Shown here in pieces: positions 35,969 to 44,616 of a stretch of 64,000 bases of DNA (positions are counted from its first letter, which is position 1; each line of letters opens with the position of its first letter). The stretch lies in contig CAMNHO010000003.1 in assembly GCA_946539765.1 (NCBI GenBank), forward strand, positions 110,809-174,808, given 5' to 3'. This DNA comes from UBA4312 sp002394635. Its GTDB lineage: Bacteria > Bacillota_I > Bacilli_A > Erysipelotrichales > Erysipelotrichaceae. The notes beneath the pieces were generated by a model that saw only the letters and a program-made list of their open reading frames with translations, was not told where the DNA came from and ran no database searches. Both the position numbers and the translations under genes were made by a program.

Positions 35969-37237
35969 CTATAAAATCTTAACGCCGCCGATATTACGGA
36001 TTTTTAAGATATGACAGGAGCCTTTACCGAATACTTTTTCGATTTCTTCTTTATATGTTTGTACATAGGTAGCCTGTACAAAAGCCTGGATCGTACCGGC
36101 GAAACCTCCGCCATGTACACGGCAAACGCCATGTTCTTTCAAGATGTTCTCCGATAGAGCCAGTGCCAAAGACACGGCCTGGTTTTCCACATCGTGATTG
36201 GAGTATACATTTTGCAGGTAGGTAAAGGAGCTCTTTCCGGACTCGGTAATAATTCTGCAGAATTGTTTGAAATCATCCGATTGCAGGGCATCCACTGCCA
36301 GTTGAACACGATCGTTCTCATTAAAGAAGTGGATCGTGCGCAACAAGGCACGGTCGCTGACCGTTTTTCGTATATCGGCTAACTGTGAATAAAAATCTTT
36401 TGGATCCACATCTCTTAAAACGTCTTTATCAAAATACCTGGCAACTTGTTTCATCTCTGCCGGTACCGCTGCATAGTCATCGGTCAGATCAGCATGAGAG
36501 GCATGGACATCCACAATACACAGACTATGGTTGTATCTGGAGAAATCCACATCAACTTTATTGACGATAGGTTGATGTGGATCCTTGAAATCGATATGGA
36601 TCAAACCGCCTACACAGCAGGCGCACTGGTCCATCAAACCACACGGTTTTCCAAAGAATACATTTTCACTGTGTTGACCAATCTTGGAAATCTCTACGGG
36701 ATCAATGGCCATATCGTTATATAAACCGGATTCGATAAAACCAATCAGTCCTTCAAATGCAGCGGATGAAGATAAACCGGATCCGGACAGGACATCACTG
36801 GTGATATAGGCTTGGAAACCGCCAATTGTATGGTGGTTATTCTTTAAACCGGCCACGACACCGCGGATCAGCGCTGTAGAGGTTCCGTATTCTTCCTCAT
36901 GTGGTTGTAGATCGTTGATTTCAATGGCAGGGATATCCAGGTCATCGGATTTTACTTTGATGATGGAATCGGTTTTTGCGGCAACCGCAATCATATCCAT
37001 GTTTACAGAGGTGGCCAGAACCTGGCCTCTTTGATGATCGGTATGATTCCCGGATACTTCACTGCGTCCCGGTACACTGAAGATTGCGATGTCTTTATCC
37101 CCATAGAGATCGATAAAGGCTTGCAGCGCTTGTGTATAACGTTTTGGCTGCAGTGCGGATCTTTGTGGATCCAGATAATATGGTGTGAAATCCAGAGAAT
37201 TGTCTTGGATCATTTGAATGACTTTCGATGCTAACAT
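35969..37237 (-). CDS. galK: Galactokinase-like GHMP kinase
   Basis: GHMP-family sugar kinase of 422 aa, most similar to galactokinase: signature near the N-terminus PGRSEVSGNHTDHQRG, phosphate loop SGLSSSAAFE and C-terminal GGGFAGTI. Classical enzymes read PGRxNLIGEHTD; here the sugar-contacting Glu is Asn, a variant known in clostridial relatives. It would phosphorylate galactose from the alpha-galactosidase, but galT/galE are not in the window. AGGAGAC precedes the start. It follows deoD by 13 bases, so the two form an operon. Confidence 0.87.
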   Translation of the reverse strand: MLASKVIQMIQDNSLDFTPYYLDPQRSALQPKRYTQALQAFIDLYGDKDIAIFSVPGRSEVSGNHTDHQRGQVLATSVNMDMIAVAAKTDSIIKVKSDDLDIPAIEINDLQPHEEEYGTSTALIRGVVAGLKNNHHTIGGFQAYITSDVLSGSGLSSSAAFEGLIGFIESGLYNDMAIDPVEISKIGQHSENVFFGKPCGLMDQCACCVGGLIHIDFKDPHQPIVNKVDVDFSRYNHSLCIVDVHASHADLTDDYAAVPAEMKQVARYFDKDVLRDVDPKDFYSQLADIRKTVSDRALLRTIHFFNENDRVQLAVDALQSDDFKQFCRIITESGKSSFTYLQNVYSNHDVENQAVSLALALSENILKEHGVCRVHGGGFAGTIQAFVQATYVQTYKEEIEKVFGKGSCHILKIRNIGGVKIL

Positions 37238-37250
37238 AATAGGTCTCCTT

Positions 37251-37961
37251 TTATAGTTGAATGGCTGTTTCCAGTGCCAATATCATCATGGACCGGAAAG
37301 ATCGTTCTCTTTGTTGAGGGGTCGTATCCTCGTCGAGTACAAGAGAATCCGATACGGTACAGATGCATGCGGCCTGTTTTCGAGTTACTTTGGCGTTGTG
37401 GAACAACGCAAAGCTTTCCATTTCTACAGCCTGGCATCCGTTTTCTATGGCTGGATGGCTGCCCGGAGCGTTCTTTTCATAATAGAAAACATCCGAGGAA
37501 TGCAGACGCACAAAGGAAATCGGAATCTGCTGTTTGCGGGCCGTTTCGGCAATCCGGTCGTTTAAGAGTTTTGTCGGATACTGGATATTATTGGTATCGA
37601 GAGACTGGCATTGGGCGTAGGTAGACTGGCTCCAGCAGGAATCGGCGACAAGAACGTCAAACACATGCAGATCCTTGGTGTAGCTTCCACAACTGCCGAC
37701 CCGGATTATGGCTGCGACATCATACTGTGTATAGAGCTCATAGGAGTAGATACCGATACTCGGCATGCCCATACCGGAACCCATGACGGATATTCTTTTT
37801 CCTTTGTAAAAACCGGTATAACCTAACATACCGCGAACGGTATTGAAACAAACACAATCTTCCAGGAAGGTTTCAGCAATATATTTCGCTCGGTATGGAT
37901 CTCCCGGCATCAGGACAACGGGAGCAATTTCGCCTTTTTTGGCATTGTTATGTGGTGTCAT
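37251..37961 (-). CDS. deoD: Purine nucleoside phosphorylase, DeoD type
   Basis: Phosphorolysis of purine (deoxy)nucleosides to base and (deoxy)ribose-1-phosphate. The 236-aa hexameric-type protein starts TPHNNAKKGEIAP and keeps MPGDPYRAKYIAE, GSGMGMPSIGIY and EMESFALF, with the catalytic Asp in TVSDSL. Start at 37961 follows AGGAGGAG. It fits with the NCS2 permease and hpt in purine salvage. Confidence 0.95.
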   Translation of the reverse strand: MTPHNNAKKGEIAPVVLMPGDPYRAKYIAETFLEDCVCFNTVRGMLGYTGFYKGKRISVMGSGMGMPSIGIYSYELYTQYDVAAIIRVGSCGSYTKDLHVFDVLVADSCWSQSTYAQCQSLDTNNIQYPTKLLNDRIAETARKQQIPISFVRLHSSDVFYYEKNAPGSHPAIENGCQAVEMESFALFHNAKVTRKQAACICTVSDSLVLDEDTTPQQRERSFRSMMILALETAIQL

Positions 37962-38056
37962 AAAATACTCCTCCTGCATAAAGGATAACACAAAAGTGGT
38001 ATAATCGTATTTGCTTGTTGGATGGAAAGGAAATCCATTATAATATAGAAGAGCTT

Positions 38057-38593
38057 ATGAAGAAGAGAATCAAGGAAATCATCGTGGTGGAGGGAAAAAA
38101 TGACACAAATACTCTCCAACAGTTTTTTGAATGTGATACGATAGAAACGGGAGGCGACCAGGTTGTAGATACAACGTTGGAACGCATCTCTCTGGCACAG
38201 GAAACAAGGGGTGTTATCATCTTTACGGATCCGGATGGACCGGGAGAACATATCCGCCGATGGATCAATGAACATATTCCACATTGTAAAAATGCTTTTA
38301 TCGATAAAGGTAAAGCGAAAACGGACAAAAAGGTCGGTGTGGAACATGCGGATCAAGAAGCCTTGTGGGAAGCGTTAAGCCATTGTGTAACTTTTGACAA
38401 TGAGACAACCACATTGACCTGGGCGGACTATTTGGATCTGGGGCTGGTCGGGCAGACAAAAAAGCGATATGAATTATGCAAAAAGCTTCATATCGGACCG
38501 TGCAACGGAAAAACTTTTTTTAAGCGGTGCAACCAGATGAAGATCACCAAAGAAAAATTGCTGCAATTATGGGAGGAACCGGTGAATGAATGA
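38057..38593 (+). CDS. rnmV: Ribonuclease M5
   Basis: Toprim-domain nuclease that matures 5S rRNA in Firmicutes. The 178-aa protein has VVEGKNDT (catalytic Glu) and FTDPDGPGE (DxD) typical of Toprim. ATG 38057 lies 7 bases after TATAGA (or 12 after an overlapping TATAAT), with only a weak GAAGAG as ribosome-binding site. An upstream TTG at 38015 is unlikely. It overlaps rsmA by 8 bases, the normal rnmV-rsmA pair. Confidence 0.93.
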   Translation: MKKRIKEIIVVEGKNDTNTLQQFFECDTIETGGDQVVDTTLERISLAQETRGVIIFTDPDGPGEHIRRWINEHIPHCKNAFIDKGKAKTDKKVGVEHADQEALWEALSHCVTFDNETTTLTWADYLDLGLVGQTKKRYELCKKLHIGPCNGKTFFKRCNQMKITKEKLLQLWEEPVNE

Positions 38594-39449
38594 TCCGATA
38601 GCGACAAAACGAAGGACAAGGGAAATACAGGAAACCTACCAGGCCTTTACTAAAAAGAATTACGGACAGAATTTCATCATTGAACCCGGTGTCGTACAAA
38701 AGATCGCACAGGCAGCGGTTGGATCTAAAGAGGAATTGGTCGTAGAAATCGGACCGGGTATCGGTGCCTTGACACAATGGCTGTGCGAGTATGCAGATCA
38801 TGTTGTGGCCTATGAAATCGATCCTCGCATGCCGGAGATCCTGGAAAAGGAAATCGGTTGTGATCATCTGGATGTGATATTAAAGGATTTTCTACAGGCG
38901 GATATCGATCAGGAGATTCGAACGTTCTTGAAAGAAGGGCAGAAACTCAGTTTTACGGGAAACCTTCCTTATTATATTACAACACCTATCCTGTTTAAAT
39001 TATTTGAATCTTCTTTGGATATTGAACGGATTACCGTTATGATGCAAAAAGAGGTGGCAAATCGATTTTTGGCCAGCGAAAATGACAAGGAATATAATGC
39101 GTTAAGTGTAATTTGGCGGTATAAATGTGATGTAAAGAAAATCATGGATGTATCGCGTCATGTATTCTGGCCAACGCCACGAGTGGATTCCACGGTGTTG
39201 CAGTTTACGTTTTCTCATCGGTATCGAGTGGAAAACGAACCTTTATTTTATGAATTTGTGAAAGCTTGTTTTGTACAACGCCGAAAAACAATATATAATA
39301 ATCTTCAAAGCTACCTGCAAGATAAAGCGGTAGCGATGGAGTATTTGCAGAACGCGAACATACAGCCCAATGTACGGGCACAACAGTGTACATTAGAGGA
39401 TTTTATACGATTATACGAGGTAAATTATGAAAGTCTATGCGCCCGCTAA
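38586..39449 (+). CDS. rsmA: 16S rRNA dimethyladenosine transferase (KsgA)
   Basis: Dimethylates two adjacent adenosines near the 3' end of 16S rRNA. The 287-aa protein has KKNYGQNFI, the SAM site EIGPGIGALT and the catalytic NLPYYI. GGAGGAACC lies upstream inside rnmV. ispE starts within its last 23 bases. Confidence 0.97.
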   Translation: MNDPIATKRRTREIQETYQAFTKKNYGQNFIIEPGVVQKIAQAAVGSKEELVVEIGPGIGALTQWLCEYADHVVAYEIDPRMPEILEKEIGCDHLDVILKDFLQADIDQEIRTFLKEGQKLSFTGNLPYYITTPILFKLFESSLDIERITVMMQKEVANRFLASENDKEYNALSVIWRYKCDVKKIMDVSRHVFWPTPRVDSTVLQFTFSHRYRVENEPLFYEFVKACFVQRRKTIYNNLQSYLQDKAVAMEYLQNANIQPNVRAQQCTLEDFIRLYEVNYESLCAR

Positions 39450-40251
39450 GGTGAACCTGGCATTAGATGTGATCAGACAATATGATAACGGGTATCACGA
39501 GTTGGATATGATTATGGCTCCGGTTTCTTTATATAATATCGTAGATATTGTTCCGGCTTCACAGACGACCATTTCGTGTACAAACGGAATGATACCGGAT
39601 GATAATGTGACACAAAAAATGGTCCGGGTATTGAAAGAAAAGTATCCACATATTTCCGATTACGCTATATCTATAGAAGAACATATTCCTATGAAGGCCG
39701 GGCTGGCAGGAGCCAGTGCAAATGCGGCAGCCGTTTTAAAGGCAATCAACGATATGGAGTCGCTGCAGCTGTCCATTGATGATATGATCCAGCTTGGAAA
39801 ACAGGTGGGTGCCGATGTTCCGTTTTGTGTGGTAAACCGGTTTGCTCGGGTAGGAGGTATAGGAGAGAAGATCGTACCGTTTTCAACGGGAGGCACTTTC
39901 CGTATTCTTCTGGTGAAGCCCAAGGAAGGGGTTTCTACACCAGATGCGTTTAAAAAATGGCATGAAATGGAAATTTCACATTTGGATGTTGATCAGATGC
40001 AGGCGGATCTGGAAAACTCTGATCTGGAAGCGTATTGTTCTCATATGGGCAATGTCCTGGAGTGTGCAGCCATATCCATGGTGCCATCATTAAAACATCT
40101 GCGCAATGAGATGAAATCTCTGGGATTGCGGGTCATGATGACAGGATCAGGGAGTACGATGATGGGATTTGGCAATATGCGGGTTTTAAAAAATGCTCGC
40201 AACAAGCTGCATGGAAAGTATCCATTTGTGAAAATTGTCAATGTTGGTTAG
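39427..40251 (+). CDS. ispE: 4-diphosphocytidyl-2-C-methyl-D-erythritol kinase
   Basis: GHMP kinase of the MEP isoprenoid pathway, acting on CDP-methylerythritol. The 274-aa protein has KVNLALDV near the start, the ATP loop PMKAGLAGASANAAA and the C-terminal MTGSGSTMMG. Cotranscribed with rsmA; AGGTA lies before the start. Its presence shows the organism uses the MEP route for undecaprenyl phosphate, which the nearby tagO needs. Confidence 0.95.
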   Translation: MKVYAPAKVNLALDVIRQYDNGYHELDMIMAPVSLYNIVDIVPASQTTISCTNGMIPDDNVTQKMVRVLKEKYPHISDYAISIEEHIPMKAGLAGASANAAAVLKAINDMESLQLSIDDMIQLGKQVGADVPFCVVNRFARVGGIGEKIVPFSTGGTFRILLVKPKEGVSTPDAFKKWHEMEISHLDVDQMQADLENSDLEAYCSHMGNVLECAAISMVPSLKHLRNEMKSLGLRVMMTGSGSTMMGFGNMRVLKNARNKLHGKYPFVKIVNVG

Positions 40252-40260
40252 GAGATAAAA

Positions 40261-40470
40261 ATGACCTATTCGGTTTTAAAATATATTGTTTTTCTCATGT
40301 GTTTTGGATTGAGTTTTTATGCGGTCAGTTCGATACAGTTTGACCGCTTTTGTTCTGTCAGGCAACCACGAAAAGTGATTGTTCTGATGTTTTTATTGTC
40401 ATTTGCGTTAGCGTATATTTCCAGTCAGGCGATACTGGACCTGACGATTTTTAATGGATTTGGAGGATAG
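40261..40470 (+). CDS. DUF1146 small membrane protein
   Basis: A 69-aa protein with two membrane segments and the DUF1146 (YwzB) pattern FYAVSSIQFDRF. Function unknown. In Bacillus, ywzB sits in a run that ends with murAA and mbl; here an MreB-like gene follows 2 bases later, an echo of that order. AGGAGAT precedes the start. Confidence 0.82.
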   Translation: MTYSVLKYIVFLMCFGLSFYAVSSIQFDRFCSVRQPRKVIVLMFLLSFALAYISSQAILDLTIFNGFGG

Positions 40471-40472
40471 CT

Positions 40473-41399
40473 ATGTTTGATCATTGGTATGCCATGGACA
40501 TTGGTGGGCATACATGCCGGTTTTATGATTTTTCCAAGGAAACCGAATGCCGGATCCGTTCGTTGGTGGCATGGGGCGATCCGGATCCTGTCGCTGTCGG
40601 CAGCGATGCATTTGCGTACATCGGCCAGGATCAACGAAAGGTGGCGGTCCGCTATCCCATTAATCATGATCAGGTAATCTCTTCGTTTGAACCGATTATT
40701 TCCAGGGGACTAGAACAGCTGCATGCTTCGCGAAGCTTCTTTCATCCGCGAGCTCTGGTTGTTGTTCCGACTGATATCCATGAACAGAATCTGGAAATGT
40801 GGAGACAGGAAATTCTCAACGCCGGTATTAATCGGATCGATTTTGTGAACGTGATGGAGCTTTTGCAAAGAAGCGATTCTACATTGATCATTCATTCAGG
40901 GCATACATATACAGAGCTGGGAATATATGCACATGACCAGGCTTTTGTGCAACAAACGCTCTTTTTTGCCGGAAAGCAGATAGACGAGGAAATTCAGCGG
41001 ATGGTCGCCAAAAAGACCCGATGTCTGATTTCTGAAGAGGATGCAGGGGCTTTAAAAGAAGCGGCCAGCAACGCCCTTTGGGAGAATAAGAATGTAACGT
41101 TGCAATGCAGTGCGGTCAACCAATACAATCAATGGACCCAGATCCAGCTTCGTACTTTGGATATCTGGCCGTGTATGATGAATGTAATCAACCAGATCGT
41201 GCTTTGGGCCAAGCAGTGCCTACAGCAGGTGGACGTGGATATGAAAGAAAAAATATACCAGAATGGCATTCTGTTAAGCGGTGGACTGGCGAACTGTTTC
41301 GGATTACGTCAGACGCTGGAAGAAGAGTTGAATCAAAAGGTAATCTGCAGCGAGCACCCGGAGATGGATTTGATGGAAGCGCTGAAAGGATGGCGATAA
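40473..41399 (+). CDS. Degenerate MreB/Mbl-like actin-fold protein
   Basis: The 308-aa protein follows the MreB layout although it is divergent: MDIGGHTC where MreB has IDLGTANT, AVGSDAFAYIGQ (MreB AVGxxAkxMxGR), VRYPINHDQVISSFE (MreB VRPxkdGVIADFD), ALVVVPTDI, a second phosphate region IIHSGHTYTE where MreB has DIGGGTT, and LLSGGLANCFGLR near the end. Key Asp and Gly residues of the second nucleotide loop are altered, so ATP hydrolysis may be lost. Its place between DUF1146 and tagO supports a wall-synthesis role. It begins with GGAGGAT upstream. Confidence 0.65.
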   Translation: MFDHWYAMDIGGHTCRFYDFSKETECRIRSLVAWGDPDPVAVGSDAFAYIGQDQRKVAVRYPINHDQVISSFEPIISRGLEQLHASRSFFHPRALVVVPTDIHEQNLEMWRQEILNAGINRIDFVNVMELLQRSDSTLIIHSGHTYTELGIYAHDQAFVQQTLFFAGKQIDEEIQRMVAKKTRCLISEEDAGALKEAASNALWENKNVTLQCSAVNQYNQWTQIQLRTLDIWPCMMNVINQIVLWAKQCLQQVDVDMKEKIYQNGILLSGGLANCFGLRQTLEEELNQKVICSEHPEMDLMEALKGWR

Positions 41400-41400
41400 T

Positions 41401-42453
41401 ATGATAACCTGGCCTATGATCTTGATCCCGTTTTGTGTTTCTGTCTGTCTGACACCAATCGTAAAAAAAGCATCTGTATGGTCCAAAGCGTATGCCAAAG
41501 AAAATGAACGAACCGTACATCATGGCATTATATCCCGGATCGGAGGTATTTCCATCTACATTGCGTTTATGGTGTCCTCTGCTTTGTTTCTGAATCCGGA
41601 TCGAGCAATCAACGGAATCATCTTAGGAGGCAGCATCATGTTTTTTACCGGTCTCATTGATGACTTGATTGATATCAAGCCATTGGTGAAACTCTTTTTT
41701 GAAGTGGTAGCAGCCAGCGTTTTGATCTATTTCGGTGTTGGCGTGGATGCGATCCATTTACCGTTTGGCATAGTGATTGACAACTTTTATGTATCGATCA
41801 TCTTTACTATTATATGGGTGGCCGGTATTACCAACGCAATCAATCTGATTGATGGACTGGACGGACTGGCCGGTGGTATGAGTGTGATCATGCTGGTGGT
41901 CATCGGTTCCGTGGCTTTGATCGAACGCCGGTTTGATGTAGCGATGATTACGTTTATCATGGCTTCTTCCACAATGGGATTTCTTTTATATAATGCCCAT
42001 CCTGCCAGCATCTTCATGGGAGACTGTGGGTCGCTGTTTCTTGGCTTTATGATATCAGCTATTTCTTTGTTGGGATTTAAAGGCTCGACCATCGTTACCT
42101 TGGCTTTACCAATGTTATTGTTGATGATTCCGATCATCGATACCTTGTCAGCGATTCTGCGAAGAACGTTAAAAGGAATGAAGTTTATGCAGGCGGATAA
42201 AAGTCATATCCATCACCTTCTGATGAAACAGTTTGGACATGGAAAAACGGTTATTATCATGTGTGGTCTGACGTTTATCTTTGGTTTATCCGCCTATGCT
42301 TATCTGATCAACACACGGATCGGGTTTACGGTTATGTTGATCACGCTGTTTGGCGTTGAGCTGTTTATTGAAAAGAGCGCTATGATATCAGAGCACTTTC
42401 ATCCGATTATGGGGTTATACCGCCGTGTGGTCAAAAAAATAAAAAGAACATAA
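41401..42453 (+). CDS. tagO: Undecaprenyl-phosphate GlcNAc-1-phosphate transferase
   Basis: Integral membrane enzyme of the MraY/WecA family that starts wall teichoic acid or other undecaprenyl-linked glycans by transferring GlcNAc-1-P. The 350-aa protein has about 10-11 membrane segments, the metal-binding DDLIDIKPL, NLIDGLDGLAGG, FMGDCGSLFLG and DKSHIHHLLM. It starts 1 base after the MreB-like gene and needs UDP-GlcNAc from glmU. Confidence 0.93.
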   Translation: MITWPMILIPFCVSVCLTPIVKKASVWSKAYAKENERTVHHGIISRIGGISIYIAFMVSSALFLNPDRAINGIILGGSIMFFTGLIDDLIDIKPLVKLFFEVVAASVLIYFGVGVDAIHLPFGIVIDNFYVSIIFTIIWVAGITNAINLIDGLDGLAGGMSVIMLVVIGSVALIERRFDVAMITFIMASSTMGFLLYNAHPASIFMGDCGSLFLGFMISAISLLGFKGSTIVTLALPMLLLMIPIIDTLSAILRRTLKGMKFMQADKSHIHHLLMKQFGHGKTVIIMCGLTFIFGLSAYAYLINTRIGFTVMLITLFGVELFIEKSAMISEHFHPIMGLYRRVVKKIKRT

Positions 42454-42502
42454 TTGATCGCAATATCCTAAGAGTCTCAAATTCTCGGGAATTCGTCAAA
42501 AG

Positions 42503-42549
42503 AAAAAGGACGAAAGTATTTTTACCAATAAAATATTTTCGTCCTTTTA
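42503..42549. terminator. Bidirectional terminator between tagO and citrate synthase
   Basis: A long hairpin, AAAAAGGACGAAA paired with TTTTCGTCCTTTT, with A and T runs on both sides. It serves the convergent genes in both directions. Confidence 0.9.
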
Positions 42550-42614
42550 GAGTATATTCTTTTGGATGGGCTGTTATCTTAAAAAGCTCTTTTGTACAGG
42601 GAATAGATATCGAA

Positions 42615-43937
42615 TTACTGGCGTTGTTCCATAATGCTTAAATAAGCCGGGCGAATGATCTTGCCGGCACCAATCAGCTCTTCGATGCGGTGCGCACTCC
42701 ATCCGACAATACGGGCTGTGGCAAAAATAGCTGTATACAGCTCTTTCGGTATACCGAGCATTTCATAGACAAACCCGCTGAAGAAATCGATATTCGGGGA
42801 AACACCTTTGTAAATTTTCCGGTTGGAAGTAATCAGCCGGATCGCTTCCTTTTCTACATAATAATAAAGCTTCAGATCTTTCTCTCTTCCTTTTTCGAGC
42901 GCTAATTCATTCACAAAGAAACGGAAGATGCGCTCTCTGGGATCAGAAAGAGAATAGACGGCATGGCCCATTCCGTAAATCAGGCCTTTATGATCAAAAG
43001 CTTCTCCATCCAGAATTTTCTTCAGATAATCTGACACCTCCTGCCGGTCGGATGTATCGTGCACATGTTGGCGGATATCTTCCATCATCTCCATGACTTT
43101 GATGTTTGCCCCGCCATGTTTTGGGCCCTTTAAGGAACTCATGGCGGCTGCAATCGTTGAATATGTATCCGAGCCGCTGGAGGTGACCACGCATGTTGTA
43201 AAGGTGGAGTTGTTGCCTCCACCGTGTTCCATGTGCAGGATCAGAGCGATGTCTAATACGGTAGCTTCCAGTCGTGTATATTGTTGGTTTGGACGAAGAA
43301 GCTGTAGGATGACCTCGGCCGTGGACAAAGAAGTGTCCGGCATATGAATATACATACTTTGCAGATTGTTGTAATGATTGTATGCATGGTAGGAATAAAC
43401 TGCCAACAAAGGTAACTGGGAAATCAGTTGAATGCTTTGCCGGATGACATTGTCAATGGATGTGTCGTTCGCTTTGTCATCATAGGAGGCCAGAGTCAGG
43501 ATAGCGCGGGTCATGGTATTCATGATATCCTTGGTCGGCGCTTTCATGATGATTTCACGAGTAAAGTTTTTGGGCAGCTTACGGTCTTGTGCCAACAGCT
43601 CCTTAAATTGCTTTTCTTCTTCTTTATTTGGCATTTTCCCCATCAACAGAAGATATGCAATCTTTTCAAAACCAAAACCACAGGATTGGATCGAATGAAT
43701 GAGATGTTCGATGCGATATCCTCGGTACCATAGCTGTCCGTCACAAGGAACTTTTTTTCCATCGATAATTTCAGAAGAAGTAATCAGAGAAATATTTGTT
43801 AACCCGGTCAGAACACCGTTTCCATCCTGGTCGCGCAGACCGCGTTTGACACCGAGATCTTCGTATAGACTTGGGACGATATAGTCGTTTTCCTGGCAAA
43901 TTTTTTCATATAGCTTATAAATGGAATCTTGGATCAT
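42615..43937 (-). CDS. Citrate synthase
   Basis: Condenses acetyl-CoA with oxaloacetate (or propionyl-CoA in methylcitrate variants). The 440-aa protein has HMEHGGGNNSTFT, the catalytic His in YGMGHAVYSLSDPR, and the catalytic Asp region NIDFFSGFVY. It resembles the longer Gram-positive citrate/2-methylcitrate synthases. No other TCA gene is in the window, so it may supply glutamate synthesis. An extended -10 (TGATAAAAT, minus strand, 43958-43966) and AAAGGAG lie upstream. Confidence 0.93.
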   Translation of the reverse strand: MIQDSIYKLYEKICQENDYIVPSLYEDLGVKRGLRDQDGNGVLTGLTNISLITSSEIIDGKKVPCDGQLWYRGYRIEHLIHSIQSCGFGFEKIAYLLLMGKMPNKEEEKQFKELLAQDRKLPKNFTREIIMKAPTKDIMNTMTRAILTLASYDDKANDTSIDNVIRQSIQLISQLPLLAVYSYHAYNHYNNLQSMYIHMPDTSLSTAEVILQLLRPNQQYTRLEATVLDIALILHMEHGGGNNSTFTTCVVTSSGSDTYSTIAAAMSSLKGPKHGGANIKVMEMMEDIRQHVHDTSDRQEVSDYLKKILDGEAFDHKGLIYGMGHAVYSLSDPRERIFRFFVNELALEKGREKDLKLYYYVEKEAIRLITSNRKIYKGVSPNIDFFSGFVYEMLGIPKELYTAIFATARIVGWSAHRIEELIGAGKIIRPAYLSIMEQRQ

Positions 43938-44002
43938 ACTATCAACTCCTTTTAATCATTTTATCAAAATTTTTTCTATATTAAATGGTTGCTTAATAAA
44001 AT

Positions 44003-44608
44003 GTGTTCGAATTGGATGAAATTCATTCTTTATTCACATACATTTGGTTCAATAAAGCTATGAAGCCGAATGAATGGATGCAGAATAAGCAGGAAGTCCT
44101 GCAACAACATAAATTATGCCAGCTGATTCGGGAAACCGGACAATGGGAACAGCAGATGTTAAGAGAACTAAATGAAAATGAAATCTATGACTATATGGTA
44201 TCAAAGATGAACTATTGTCAGCGAAAACAGATGATTTCTTGCTCAGAAATGGGAGTACATATACGAATAGGGGATATTTGTTACATAGATTTTGGGATGA
44301 GCTATTTATGGGAAACGGGTTATCAGCACTTTGGGCTGATCTTGTCCATGCAGAACAAAAAAGCTTTTATCGTCCCTATCAGCGGCAATTATCAGGCGTA
44401 TTTGAAAGCTTGGTCCAAAGACCACATCGAGGGGAAATCGCATATTATGCGTCTAGGCTGTCTGCCGGGAATGAATAAGACATCGGTATTATATATCAAC
44501 GATGCCAAATGGATCAATACAGCGCGTATCATCGATGTTAAGGCGCATGTGAATGTACACAGCCAATTATTTAAAGATATCAAACAAAGAACGATAGAAA
44601 TGATATAA
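44003..44608 (+). CDS. PemK/MazF-fold protein
   Basis: The C-terminal two thirds of this 201-aa protein resemble the PemK/MazF fold: IRIGDICYIDFG, then HFGLILSMQNKKAFIVPIS and later LPGMNKTSVLYINDAKWIN, where MazF has GDIxxxdf, RPxlVis and qirtixxxRl. It lacks a typical R before the P and no antitoxin gene is adjacent, so a role as toxin is not shown. The start is uncertain: GTG 44003 or ATG 44060, neither with a Shine-Dalgarno. It precedes tilS; the tilS promoter overlaps its stop. Confidence 0.65.
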   Translation: MFELDEIHSLFTYIWFNKAMKPNEWMQNKQEVLQQHKLCQLIRETGQWEQQMLRELNENEIYDYMVSKMNYCQRKQMISCSEMGVHIRIGDICYIDFGMSYLWETGYQHFGLILSMQNKKAFIVPISGNYQAYLKAWSKDHIEGKSHIMRLGCLPGMNKTSVLYINDAKWINTARIIDVKAHVNVHSQLFKDIKQRTIEMI

Positions 44609-44609
44609 T
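44601..44609 (+). promoter_or_regulatory. Extended -10, putative leaderless start of tilS
   Basis: TGATATAAT, consensus extended -10, then seven bases to the tilS ATG. It overlaps the stop codon of the upstream gene and there is no Shine-Dalgarno. Confidence 0.65.
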
Positions 44610-44616
44610 AAAACGT

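Noticed and set aside
37996..38004. TGGTATAAT extended -10 well upstream of rnmV, considered as another leaderless start
   Set aside because: No ATG follows at the right distance; it may be a normal promoter for rnmV with a roughly 45-base leader.
42994..43347. Overlapping frames on both strands inside citrate synthase
   Set aside because: They lie across the conserved catalytic region of citrate synthase and have no start signals.
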